From the NCBI GenBank assembly GCA_039931065.1, contig JBDTSP010000002.1:248001-312000 (forward strand): a stretch of 64,000 nt of DNA, written 5' to 3'. Positions 8,806 to 17,216 of the stretch are shown here, piece by piece. Made by a program: the position numbers and the translations under genes. How positions within the stretch are numbered: position 1 is the first letter of the stretch; every line of letters starts with the position of its first letter. Below the pieces are notes generated by a model. That model searched no databases, was not told where the DNA came from, and saw only the letters and a program-made list of their open reading frames with translations. The stretch is from CADEED01 sp039931065. GTDB lineage: Bacteria > Pseudomonadota > Gammaproteobacteria > Steroidobacterales > Steroidobacteraceae.

Positions 8806-9044
8806 TTATTGTTACCTGCGCGCTGGAGTCGCACCTTGACTCATTCTCCAGATTTTCAGAATCCAGACGGCGTGAGAGCGGATTTGCCAATGATTCTGCG
8901 CCGTTCTGAGCACATTGGCCTTCGGAGCGGGGTTTCTCGTAAGGGTCGTACGGCTACTGCCCGTCGCGAGCTGTAAGTATTCTCTGACATAAGGTTGTGA
9001 CAAAACCTAATTCAAATAACTAACGGACTAGCGGGGAAGACACA

Positions 9045-9848
9045 GTGATTGACGGCAGCATGACGAGAAATCCCGTGGTCGCGGACTACTCGGAGTGGAA
9101 AGCACGCGATTACTTCCATACTTACTACAGCGAGGTGGTGCTCCCGGATGAGCAGGCCGTCCTCGCCTATCAGATAGATGTACTGCGCGCCGCGCGCGCG
9201 CGCTTCGGGCGCGGCCTCGAATACGGCTGCGGCCCGACGCTGCATCGTGCGATCGCCGCGTCGAAGTATGCCTTCCGCATCGACATGGCGGACTGGTTGG
9301 CAGACAACCTGGCCGAGGCGCGTGAATGGTTGTGCGCCGATGAAAGCGCTCCCGAGTGGAAACGTTTCACCAAGTACATCCTCGGCTGCGAAGGTCACGC
9401 GCGCCCCGACATGTCGCGCATCATAAAGCGCGAGCAACAGACGCGTAAGGTGGTTAGAGGTCTGTACGTGAGCGACGCGCGGTTGCGTCAGCCGCTCGGC
9501 CCCACGCGCGAGGGCTTCTACGATCTCATCGTCACCGGCTTCTGCATCGATGCGATCTCGAGTGATCGGTCCGTTTGGCGCCGCTGCCTGCGCAACGTCA
9601 CCTCGATGTTGCAGCCGGGGGGCACGTTCATCATTCACGCGTTGCACCAGTGCAAGGCGTACAAGTGCGGCGACCGCATGTTCCCGGGTTCGAACTTGAC
9701 CATCGACGACATGCACGAAGCGATGCTCGAAAACGGCTTCGCGCCGTCGAGCATCGATGCACAAGTGATCCCCTGCAGCGAGAACAATGTCTATGGATAT
9801 TCGGGAATCCTGACCGCGTCAGGCCGCAAGGCAGTCAAGAAGCTCTAG
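9045..9848 (+). CDS. SAM-dependent methyltransferase, NNMT/PNMT/TEMT-like
   Basis: A 267-residue class I methyltransferase. The opening (DYSEWKARDYFHTYYSEVV) and the SAM-binding strand GRGLEYGCGPTLH resemble the nicotinamide/phenylethanolamine N-methyltransferase family, which in bacteria includes small-molecule N-methyltransferases. Further motifs are YDLIVTGFCIDAIS and a TSMLQPGGTFIIHAL strand before the C-terminal sheet. The GTG at 9045 has GGGGAAG at good spacing; the ATG at 9060 is an alternative. It stands alone, divergent from the PAS kinase, and its stop is three bases from the palindromic element copy 2. The substrate cannot be inferred. Confidence 0.78.
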   Translation: MIDGSMTRNPVVADYSEWKARDYFHTYYSEVVLPDEQAVLAYQIDVLRAARARFGRGLEYGCGPTLHRAIAASKYAFRIDMADWLADNLAEAREWLCADESAPEWKRFTKYILGCEGHARPDMSRIIKREQQTRKVVRGLYVSDARLRQPLGPTREGFYDLIVTGFCIDAISSDRSVWRRCLRNVTSMLQPGGTFIIHALHQCKAYKCGDRMFPGSNLTIDDMHEAMLENGFAPSSIDAQVIPCSENNVYGYSGILTASGRKAVKKL

Positions 9849-9851
9849 GAT

Positions 9852-9962
9852 GGGGGCAGCCCCCGTTTCCTAGCAAAAGGGGACAGGCCTCTTTAATGAG
9901 CGATGACTCCACTCGGCGTTGAGATGCCTGTCCCCTTTTGCTGGGAAACGGGGGCTGCCCCC
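9852..9962. repeat. palindromic intergenic element, family A copy 2
   Basis: Arms 9852-9888 and 9926-9962 are 37 bases each and complementary with a single mismatch, around a 37-base loop. They share the GGGGGCAGCCCCC and TTTCCTAGCAAAAGGGG core with the copy at 4511. The element fills the gap between two convergent genes, three bases from one stop and two from the other, so it may also act as a bidirectional terminator. Confidence 0.82.
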
Positions 9963-9964
9963 AT

Positions 9965-11080
9965 TTATATTCTCTGCAGAAGCCAGACGATGCCGGCGGC
10001 GCCCAGTGCGCACGAGCTGAGCGGCATCACCCGATTCGCATACCAGCGAGTGCCGCGCGCCACGAAGATGAGCGGCAACACCAGCGCCACGATGCTGAGC
10101 TGGGCGATCTCCACGCCGATATTGAAGCCCGCGAGCAGCGGCAGCAGCGTGCTGCCGCTCGCGTCGATCTCGCCGAGCGCATTGGCGAAACCGAAGCCGT
10201 GCACGAATCCGAAACCGAACGCCAGCGGCAGACGCAGCCGCGACAAGCGCGGCAGCAGATTGATGCCTGCCGCGACCGCAATCGATGCCGCGATGGCGAC
10301 CTCGATGGGCTGCGTTGGCAGATGCACCGTGCCGGTCACCGCAAGCGCGAGCGTCGTCGAGTGCGCAATGGTGAAGGCGGTGACGATGGTCACAATGTCG
10401 CGCGTAACCTGGGACAGCCGGGTGGCGCCCTGCCACTTTCCGTCGACCGGGCGTAACACCGAGGGCAACAACAGCAGCAGCACGAAAGCGATGTGGTCGT
10501 AACCGATCGCCACGTGCCAGATGCCCTCGCCGACGAAGCGCACGAAACTCGCCCAGACCGAAAGCCGCGCAGGCTCGCTCCACTGAGGCGATGCCGGGCT
10601 GATCACGCCGGCGAGTTTTTCAGTCCCGCGCGTCGCGCTCAGCAACACCCGTTGCGATGCGTCGCCACTCATGAACAAACCGCCGCTCAACGCCAGCAAA
10701 CCCGGGCGCGGACAATCGGCCACCATGGCCACCGACAGGAAATTCTGTTCGACGCGCGTCGCCAGCGCGAGATCCTTGATACGCAGCGCGCACGAAACCC
10801 CGCCACGTTGCACGGCGATCTGACCCAGCACCGCGGCTTCGATGGTGATTTCCGCGGTCTGCACTTCCGCCCAGGTGACGACCCCGTCGAAGTCGCGATC
10901 GATGAACACGGACCAGACGATGTCGTGCAGCGACAGATCCCAACGTACACCGATGGGGCCTTGCGCTTCGGGCGCATCGAGCAGCACGAAACTCGTGCTG
11001 ATGGCATGCGCCATTGCCGGGTTGTGAGCCAGTAAGCCGAAGCACAGTGAGGCTGCGAGGACGAAACGTTTCACGCGCAC
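9965..11080 (-). CDS. HupE/UreJ-type membrane protein
   Basis: A 371-residue protein with a signal peptide (cut near AMAHA) and a periplasmic domain of about 170 residues. A C-terminal membrane domain of several helices carries histidine-bearing motifs (HVAIGYDHIAFVLLLLLP, TIAHSTTLALA, GFGFVHGFGFANALGEI). The latter match the HupE/UreJ_2 family, relatives of nickel and cobalt uptake proteins with no settled function. The start is GTG, three bases after the TAG of the TPR gene. It is the last gene of a four-gene operon with DUF4331, an Ig-like lipoprotein and a TPR protein. Metal transport is an inference from the family only. Confidence 0.82.
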   Translation of the reverse strand: MRVKRFVLAASLCFGLLAHNPAMAHAISTSFVLLDAPEAQGPIGVRWDLSLHDIVWSVFIDRDFDGVVTWAEVQTAEITIEAAVLGQIAVQRGGVSCALRIKDLALATRVEQNFLSVAMVADCPRPGLLALSGGLFMSGDASQRVLLSATRGTEKLAGVISPASPQWSEPARLSVWASFVRFVGEGIWHVAIGYDHIAFVLLLLLPSVLRPVDGKWQGATRLSQVTRDIVTIVTAFTIAHSTTLALAVTGTVHLPTQPIEVAIAASIAVAAGINLLPRLSRLRLPLAFGFGFVHGFGFANALGEIDASGSTLLPLLAGFNIGVEIAQLSIVALVLPLIFVARGTRWYANRVMPLSSCALGAAGIVWLLQRI

Positions 11081-11083
11081 ACT

Positions 11084-12253
11084 CTAGCCGCGCGCCGCGC
11101 CGGAAAGAATGCTTTCCGCGACCGCGTCGGCGAAGCCGGTGCTGCGCAGCCAGTCGCGCAATCGCTGCTGCGCCGGCTGGTCGTGTGCGGCCATCGCGGC
11201 GCGCGCCAGCACTCGTACGTCGGGCAACTCTCTCTGCGCGTTGAAGTTGGCTGACGCCGCGACCAGCGCCTGCACGGCATCGCCACTCTGAAGCGCGAGC
11301 ATCGCGGCCTCGCGGTTGTGCACGGCATCGCCACGGGCGGTCTCGAGCGCCAGCAAGGTGGCCGCGCGGCCGCGCAGCTCGTTACGTTTCGCGCCGGCGG
11401 CAACTGCCGCCGCTCTGACCAACAACGAGAGGCTCGGCCTCTCGACGTCGAGCAGCACAACGGCCTCATTCGCATCCCCATGCGCTGTCAGCGCATCGGC
11501 GAGGGCGGCGCGAATCGAATCGTCGCGCGGCGCAAGGCCGAGAGCCAGCCGGTAATCAGCGATGGCGCCATCCAGGTCGTGCGCACGCTCGCGCAATTCG
11601 GCGCGCACCGTGAGCAGATAGGCGCGCTCCGCGGCTCGCGCCGGATCGTGGTCGAGTGGATAGGTCGCGAGCAGCGCCTGGGCCTGTTCGAGCTGGCCTG
11701 AGCCCGCGAATGCCTCGGCGAGGCAAGCGATTCCGATGGCCGATCCGGCGCCGCCCCCAGCCGCCAACCGGGCGCAATCGGCGCGGGCTCCCGGAAAATC
11801 GCCGCGCACCAGTCGCACCGAAGCACGTTGGGCGCGCGCCGCCATGTCCCGCGGCGCTGCGCGCAGAACATCGTCGAGCAGCGTCTCGGCGGCGGCGAAG
11901 TCGTGCCGGTACTGAAGTGTCTCGGCGTACAGACGGCGTGGCGCGGGACCGGCCGTACCATTTCTGATTACTGACGCGAGCACGGCTTCCGCCCGGCCAA
12001 CGTAGCTCGGCTCGCGCAAGGTGCGGGCCCGTTCGAGCATCGCCTCTGCCAACGCCACGGCCGGTCCTTCGGCCGAAGGCTCGGCACGCCATGCGCCAAC
12101 CAACGCACGCAAATTCTCGTCCGGCATGACCTGCCGGATATTTGCCACCACGAACGCAGGATCGTCCGGGACGAAGCGATCGCCCGCCGCCGCGGATTGC
12201 ACCGCGGCGGCGAACGCCAGCATCGCCACCCGGCGAGCTGGACCCCACTTCAC
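11084..12253 (-). CDS. exported tetratricopeptide-repeat protein
   Basis: A 389-residue protein with an N-terminal signal peptide (to about VQSAAAGD) and helical repeats of TPR type, for instance EPSYVGRAEAVLASVIRNG, HDFAAAETLLDDVLRAAPRD and HDLDGAIADYRLALGLAPRD. TPR proteins act as protein-interaction scaffolds, here probably periplasmic. The start is a GTG overlapping the TGA of the upstream lipoprotein gene (GTGA at 12250-12253), indicating coupled translation. It belongs to the DUF4331/HupE operon. The C-terminus ends in a run of alanine-rich helices without a membrane anchor. Confidence 0.85.
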   Translation of the reverse strand: MKWGPARRVAMLAFAAAVQSAAAGDRFVPDDPAFVVANIRQVMPDENLRALVGAWRAEPSAEGPAVALAEAMLERARTLREPSYVGRAEAVLASVIRNGTAGPAPRRLYAETLQYRHDFAAAETLLDDVLRAAPRDMAARAQRASVRLVRGDFPGARADCARLAAGGGAGSAIGIACLAEAFAGSGQLEQAQALLATYPLDHDPARAAERAYLLTVRAELRERAHDLDGAIADYRLALGLAPRDDSIRAALADALTAHGDANEAVVLLDVERPSLSLLVRAAAVAAGAKRNELRGRAATLLALETARGDAVHNREAAMLALQSGDAVQALVAASANFNAQRELPDVRVLARAAMAAHDQPAQQRLRDWLRSTGFADAVAESILSGAARG

Positions 12254-12810
12254 GGCGCTTCCGGCGGAATCAGCGCTTCGAAGGTCGACTCATTGTCCGC
12301 GTCCTGCGTGAACGTGAAGCCGTTGACCGGAGTCGGATCATCGTCCTCAGCCTTGGCGAACGTATTCAACGCCACGCTCTTGATCGACACGGTCCTGGCA
12401 ATGACAGTCACCTTGAACGCACGCGTCGCCATCGAGCCCTCGCCATCGGTGACCGCCAGCCCGATCGTCGCCGAGCCGGTGGCCGCCTCGAACGGTGTCA
12501 ACGTGATGGTGCGGGTTGCGCCCGTTCCCGACAGCACGAGGCCGTCGGCCGGAAACACACTCGTGCCGTCGACGACGGTGGCTTCGACCTTGAGCGTTGC
12601 CGGGTCGGACTCCTTGTCCGCGATTTCGAACTGGATAGGCCCCAGCACCGTGTCCTGGTCGACACTCTGATCGGCAACCTCCGCGATCGTCGGCCGGAAA
12701 TTGACGTCCGCGGGCGGCGTCATCGGTTTCGGGTCGTTCGAGCTGCTGCAGGCCGCCACGACCAGTGTCGTGACGGCGAGCAGGACGAGATTCGTCTTGA
12801 GCGTTTTCAT
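12250..12810 (-). CDS. lipoprotein with an Ig/cadherin-like domain
   Basis: A 186-residue protein with a lipoprotein signal peptide (LLAVTTLVVAAC, lipobox VAAC, Cys at about residue 21). The following domain resembles bacterial cadherin/Ig-like repeats (IAEVADQSVDQDTVLGPIQF, ESDPATLKVEAT, TITLTPFEAATGSATIGLAV, VTDGEGSMATRAFKV). Such domains usually mediate adhesion or display. The ATG at 12810 lies one base after the stop of the DUF4331 gene, and the frame upstream of it is a shadow. Probably exported together with the DUF4331 protein. No homologous function known. Confidence 0.78.
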   Translation of the reverse strand: MKTLKTNLVLLAVTTLVVAACSSSNDPKPMTPPADVNFRPTIAEVADQSVDQDTVLGPIQFEIADKESDPATLKVEATVVDGTSVFPADGLVLSGTGATRTITLTPFEAATGSATIGLAVTDGEGSMATRAFKVTVIARTVSIKSVALNTFAKAEDDDPTPVNGFTFTQDADNESTFEALIPPEAP

Positions 12811-12811
12811 C

Positions 12812-14389
12812 TCAGCCCCCCGAGCCCGGCAGCGGCGTGGTGAGGTACGGGAACGTCGAATAGAAGTCCGCCGCCGAGACCGGCGCACCGTCGGTAAACG
12901 GCACGTTGCCGACCGGCGCGTTCGCCGGAGCGCACAGCTTGAGGTCGACCATCGCATCACCGACCTTGATCGGATAACAGAGCGCACCCATGACCACCCG
13001 CAGCGCGATGTCCACTGTATCGTCGCCCGGACGGCGACCGTTGGGGAAGCCCGCCAGGTCTCCGCCGGCCACGCCGAAATTACTCTGCGAGGCGGCAGCC
13101 ACCGCCGCGATGCCGGTGTTGAGCCGGGTCATTTCGGATGCAGTCACCGTTTTCAACTGGTTCACACCTTCGAATCCGGTCAGGAAGGCCGTCACCAGAT
13201 CCGTGCGCGGAAAGTTGTTAGGCGCAAGGTTCGGGATGTTCGTGCCGAGCGTCTGGTTCACGGCGCCGCGGAACAACGCGTCCAGCAATGCCGGCAACGT
13301 CGGGTTCGTCACGTAAGTGGCGAACTGCCCGTCGTTCTTGGGCTGGCTCGCACTGAAGCGATCCTTGTCGGGCAGACCGATCACGAGTTCATTCACCAGC
13401 GGCATGCCGAGCCGCGAAACCTGCACCCACGGACCGCCTTCCACGTCGGGACGAGAGAAGGTCGGCTGCGGATTGAGCACGCGCGCCTGGCGCATGCTTG
13501 CGCTGGTCCAGCCACCGATGACACCGTTGCCCGAACCGACCAGGCAGCTCTTGTGAACTTCGAGCGCGATCGTCGTGATGTTGGCGTCGTCGATCGTGTT
13601 GTTGGCACGCGATTGCGTGATACCGCCCGGAAAACCGCCGCCATCGCCGGCGCCCGGAGCCGAGTCGCCTTCGACCGGCACGATGTTCACGAGGTCGAAC
13701 ACGCGGCCGAGATTGACCGCGAAGCCTTCCTTACGCTGACCGACGAATGCGCGGCCGGGCATGTTGCAGCCCGGAATGTTCACCGTGTAGATGAATGAAT
13801 TCGCGTACGCCTTGTAAGCGTCGACGCTGCCGAAGGTCTTGGTGCCGACGAAGTCGTACGGCTTGCCGAAAACGGTGCCGCCGCCGCTGCCGGTTACCGG
13901 CGCCACGGCGCCCTTGCGACGATCGCCGCGCACCACTTTCAGTTCGTAGCTCTCACGGAAGTTGAGCGCGGAATTGTCGGCTGCGCTGACGCCGCCGATG
14001 TTCTTGAGCGGCACCGCAACCTGCGGCCCCGAGATATTGAGCTTGAGGCCGCGATTGTCGTTGCCCAGCCGATTGGTGAAGCGGAACTGGAACGTCAGGT
14101 TCTCGGCCGCATCGCCGTCGTTGTCGACATGGATCTCGTACAGCGCCGAGGAGTCGAGCGCGAAATAGTTAGGGCCGCCGTACGGGGCCTGCAGCGGCAC
14201 GTAGTTGGCAAGCATGGTCACGTAGCCGTCACGGCCCGGCTCATAGCTGTTGAACAGGTAAAAGTCGGTGGAGTCGACCGCGGGCATACGCGTGATATTC
14301 GGCGCCTCGCGATGGCTCGAACCGACGGCGGCAAATGGCAGCGCTGCCGCGACTGCGGCTGCCACCAGGCAGGATTTTCTCAAAGACAT
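12812..14389 (-). CDS. DUF4331-family exported protein
   Basis: A 525-residue protein starting with a signal peptide (MSLRKSCLVAAAVAAALPFA) and the hallmark DUF4331 opening SSHREAPNITRMPAVDSTDF, then LFNSYEPGRDGYVTMLANYV. The family is widespread in bacteria, predicted extracytoplasmic and without an assigned function. AGGGGACC precedes the ATG at 14389; upstream codons in the same frame are non-coding in character. First gene of a four-gene operon (DUF4331, lipoprotein, TPR, HupE-like), divergent from the cysteine-synthase-like gene, so its promoter lies in 14390-14546. Two heptamer CTAAC motifs fall inside it. Confidence 0.88.
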   Translation of the reverse strand: MSLRKSCLVAAAVAAALPFAAVGSSHREAPNITRMPAVDSTDFYLFNSYEPGRDGYVTMLANYVPLQAPYGGPNYFALDSSALYEIHVDNDGDAAENLTFQFRFTNRLGNDNRGLKLNISGPQVAVPLKNIGGVSAADNSALNFRESYELKVVRGDRRKGAVAPVTGSGGGTVFGKPYDFVGTKTFGSVDAYKAYANSFIYTVNIPGCNMPGRAFVGQRKEGFAVNLGRVFDLVNIVPVEGDSAPGAGDGGGFPGGITQSRANNTIDDANITTIALEVHKSCLVGSGNGVIGGWTSASMRQARVLNPQPTFSRPDVEGGPWVQVSRLGMPLVNELVIGLPDKDRFSASQPKNDGQFATYVTNPTLPALLDALFRGAVNQTLGTNIPNLAPNNFPRTDLVTAFLTGFEGVNQLKTVTASEMTRLNTGIAAVAAASQSNFGVAGGDLAGFPNGRRPGDDTVDIALRVVMGALCYPIKVGDAMVDLKLCAPANAPVGNVPFTDGAPVSAADFYSTFPYLTTPLPGSGG

Positions 14390-14546
14390 GTGGGGTCCCC
14401 TGGCTCTTGTGAGAGCGATGTTGATGAACACAGGGGGAGTTACGCGGCGAGCGGCTGGTGGATGCACGCGTCACGCATCCGCGAACCATATTTTTATGTC
14501 CGCATCCAGCGGTGCATGTGCTGCGTACGCTAAGATTCGGCGCGAG

Positions 14547-15587
14547 ATGTCGTCCCCCTCCCACAAGTTGCTCGCACTGAGCCGCCTCATCGGCGGCACC
14601 CCGCTGCTCGAAATCCACTGCCGATATCGCGGCCGTGAGCAGCGCATCTACGCCAAACACGAGGCGTACAACTTCACCGGCAGCATCAAAGACCGCATGG
14701 CGCTGTACATCCTGCAGCGCGCCTACGTGAATGGCGAGATATCGCCAGGCGACGTGATCGCCGAGGCCACCAGCGGCAACACCGGCATTTCATTCGCGGC
14801 CATCGGCCGCGCGTTGGGGCATCCGGTGCGCATCTATATGCCCGACTGGATGAGCCGCGAACGTGTGCTGGTCATACAGAGCCTCGGCGCCGCGGTCATT
14901 CCGGTGTCGGCGGAGCTCGGCGGTTTCCTGGGTTCGATTCGCATGGCCGACGATTTCGCGCGTGAGTCCGGCCACGTCTTTCGGCCGCAGCAGTTCGACA
15001 ACGCCGCCAACGTGCAGGCGCATTACGAAACCACCGGGCCCGAGATCACCGCGCAGCTCGCGACACTCGACCGCAAACCCACCGCGTTTGTCGCGGGCGT
15101 CGGCACCGGCGGCACGGTCATGGGTGTGGCCCGGCATCTGCGCGAAAAATTCGGTGCCGTTGCTGCGCATCCACTCGAGCCCGCCAATTCGCCCACGCTG
15201 CGCATCGGTCACAAGACGGGCAAGCATCGCATTCAGGGCATCAGCGACGAATTCGTGCCGTCCATCGTGAAGCTGGCCGAACTCGGCCGCATTCTCGACG
15301 TCTGGGACGGCGACGCGATCGTCATGTCGCAGCGCCTGGCCAACGAGCTCGGTATCGCGGTGGGCATCAGCTCCGGCGCGAACCTGCTTGGGGCCCTGGA
15401 GATCGCCCACGAACAGGGCGACGACGCCTGCGTGGTCACGGTGTTCTGCGACGACAACAAGAAGTATCTGTCCACCGATCTGTGCAGCGATGAGGAGTGC
15501 AAGGAGCACTACCGCTGCAACGATGTCGAGCTGCTCGATTTCCAGGTCATCCAGCCTTGTGGATCCGGGAAAGTCTCGCCCGCGTAG
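14547..15587 (+). CDS. PLP-dependent cysteine synthase family protein
   Basis: A 346-residue fold-type II PLP enzyme related to O-acetylserine sulfhydrylase and cystathionine beta-synthase. The PLP lysine is predicted at K48 in NFTGSIKDRMA, the substrate loop is EATSGNTGISF and the phosphate-binding glycine loop is VAGVGTGGTVMG. The C-terminus has an unusual cysteine-rich tail (TVFCDDNKKYLSTDLCSDEE, then CKEHYRCND) not found in E. coli CysK or CysM. The chosen ATG begins where homology starts; the 93 codons before it overlap the divergent promoter region. The sulfur donor and exact substrate are uncertain. Confidence 0.85.
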   Translation: MSSPSHKLLALSRLIGGTPLLEIHCRYRGREQRIYAKHEAYNFTGSIKDRMALYILQRAYVNGEISPGDVIAEATSGNTGISFAAIGRALGHPVRIYMPDWMSRERVLVIQSLGAAVIPVSAELGGFLGSIRMADDFARESGHVFRPQQFDNAANVQAHYETTGPEITAQLATLDRKPTAFVAGVGTGGTVMGVARHLREKFGAVAAHPLEPANSPTLRIGHKTGKHRIQGISDEFVPSIVKLAELGRILDVWDGDAIVMSQRLANELGIAVGISSGANLLGALEIAHEQGDDACVVTVFCDDNKKYLSTDLCSDEECKEHYRCNDVELLDFQVIQPCGSGKVSPA

Positions 15588-15614
15588 GTTTCGCTGAGTC
15601 ACGCAAACGCAAAC

Positions 15615-15806
15615 ATGCGCTGGAAGCCTCGCGCAACTTTTCGGTCGGTCTCACTAGCGGCCCGCAACGTGTTCGATTCGGACGACAACGACATCACATA
15701 TTTCTACGAGAGCCAGCTGCCCTTCGAGAGTGCACCGGTCGAGGACCGGCATTTCCACCCGGTGGAGCCGCGCACGCTGCGTTTGACCGTGGAGACGCGT
15801 TTCTAA
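15615..15806 (+). pseudogene. C-terminal remnant of a TonB-dependent receptor
   Basis: The 63-codon frame ends like an outer-membrane TonB-dependent receptor: NVFDSDDNDITYFYESQLP resembles the penultimate strand motif, and EPRTLRLTVETRF is a typical last beta-strand with a terminal Phe. No plug or barrel precedes it, because the cysteine-synthase-like gene ends only 27 bases upstream. It therefore looks like the leftover 3' end of a deleted receptor gene. A freestanding short protein is unlikely, although an ATG is present. Confidence 0.6.
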
Positions 15807-15824
15807 CGAGTTGTAAGGCATTGC

Positions 15825-17216
15825 ATGGCCGCGCGTAGAATCGCGGCCATGCTTGCTCATCGACCGCGCGCCTTTCCGGTAGCCGCTGCTTTTGCCGCGG
15901 CGTGTGCGCTCGCGTTCGCGGTAACTGCCCCCGCGGCCACCACGTCCACACCGGCCGAAAAGAAGTCGACTACTGCGGCGAAGAAGCCGACCCCGGCCGC
16001 CGCCAAACCAGGGAGTTCCAAGCCGAAGCCAGGCACGACGAAGAAAAAGCCGACTGCGGCGAAGAAACCGGTCGTGCCGCCATCGCCGCCACCACCGCCG
16101 CCGGTCGAACTCATCGGTATCACCGTGATGCCCACCAGTACGCTGCGCGACGGACCGCCATCCGGCCAGTTCGACGGTGCAGGCCGGCGGGGCCCCGCCG
16201 CGCGCTTCGAGTCGCAGCCGGTCCAGGGCGTGAGTTCGATCAAGCCGGGACCGACCGCCGGGGCCTGGTGGGCGCTCTCCGACAACGGCTTCGGCGCGAA
16301 GTGGAACAGCCCTGACTACCGGCTCTGCATCTATCTATTCGACGTGCGCCCGCGCACCGAAGCGGGTACCGATTCGCGCACGGCGTTGCAGGCGGTCATC
16401 GAGCTTTCCGACCCGGCAAAGTTTTTTCCTTTCCGGCTCACCGATGAGAGTGAACCCGAGCGGCAGTTGACCGGCGCGGATGCGGACCCGGAATCGCTGG
16501 TCGCGATGCCCGACGACACGTTCTGGGTCGGCGACGAGTTCGGCCCGTGGCTGCTGCACTTCTCGGTGGACGGCGAGTTGTTGGCACCGCCGGTCGAGTT
16601 GCCCGACGGCGCACATTCATCCGATCACCCGCTGGTGGTCGCGCGTGCCGAAGAGCCACGCATCGCGCACTCGCGCGGCTTCGAGGCGATGGATCTCGCG
16701 GGCGACGACAAGACGCTCGTGACTATTCTCGAGGGACCGGTGGCGGGCGACCTGCCGAAGTCACTGCGCGTACAGCGTTATGACACGGCCGCCGGCAAGT
16801 GGCTGCCGTTCACTCTTATATATGAGCTCGATGCGGACACTGTTTCCGTCACCGACATTTCGCGCATCGAAGGCAATCGCTTCGTGGTGATCGAACGCGA
16901 CGATCTCGAGGGTGACGCGGCGAAAGCCAAACGCGTCTATTCGATCGATCTCGACAAGGCCCTGCCCGGAAAGCCGTTGCAGAAGAAACTCGTCATCGAT
17001 CTGCTGTCGATCGGCAATTCCCGCGGCCTCGCGCAGGTGACGCAACCCGGCGCGCCGTTCCGTTTCCCGTACCTGACCATCGAATCCATCCAGGTGCTGG
17101 ATCGCAAACACGTCGTCATCGTGAACGACAACAACTTTCCGGCTACCGGCGGGCGCGGCGCGAATGTGCCCGATGCCACCGAGTGGATCTGGCTAGAACT
17201 GCAGAATCCGCTGTGA
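15825..17216 (+). CDS. secreted esterase-like phytase-family protein
   Basis: A 463-residue exported protein with a signal peptide in the first 45 residues, a Lys/Pro/Ala/Thr-rich linker (about residues 45-95, repeated AAKKPT units and a run of seven prolines), then a beta-propeller-like catalytic domain. Motifs such as GAWWALSDNGFGAKWNSPDY, DADPESLVAMPDDTFWVGDE and RFVVIERDDLEGDA fit the esterase-like activity of phytase family (Pfam 13449). The lysine/proline linker could associate with the cell wall. AAGG lies upstream of the ATG; a second ATG at 15849 is possible. Its TGA overlaps the GTG of uup. Confidence 0.8.
   Translation: MAARRIAAMLAHRPRAFPVAAAFAAACALAFAVTAPAATTSTPAEKKSTTAAKKPTPAAAKPGSSKPKPGTTKKKPTAAKKPVVPPSPPPPPPVELIGITVMPTSTLRDGPPSGQFDGAGRRGPAARFESQPVQGVSSIKPGPTAGAWWALSDNGFGAKWNSPDYRLCIYLFDVRPRTEAGTDSRTALQAVIELSDPAKFFPFRLTDESEPERQLTGADADPESLVAMPDDTFWVGDEFGPWLLHFSVDGELLAPPVELPDGAHSSDHPLVVARAEEPRIAHSRGFEAMDLAGDDKTLVTILEGPVAGDLPKSLRVQRYDTAAGKWLPFTLIYELDADTVSVTDISRIEGNRFVVIERDDLEGDAAKAKRVYSIDLDKALPGKPLQKKLVIDLLSIGNSRGLAQVTQPGAPFRFPYLTIESIQVLDRKHVVIVNDNNFPATGGRGANVPDATEWIWLELQNPL

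Noticed and set aside
11371..11701. Plus-strand open frames opposite the TPR gene
   Set aside because: Shadow frames of the repetitive alanine-rich TPR coding sequence.
16000..16100. Tandem AAGCCG/AAGAAG runs as a possible DNA repeat or CRISPR-like array
   Set aside because: They encode the Lys/Pro-rich linker of the phytase-like protein; spacing is irregular and there are no spacers.
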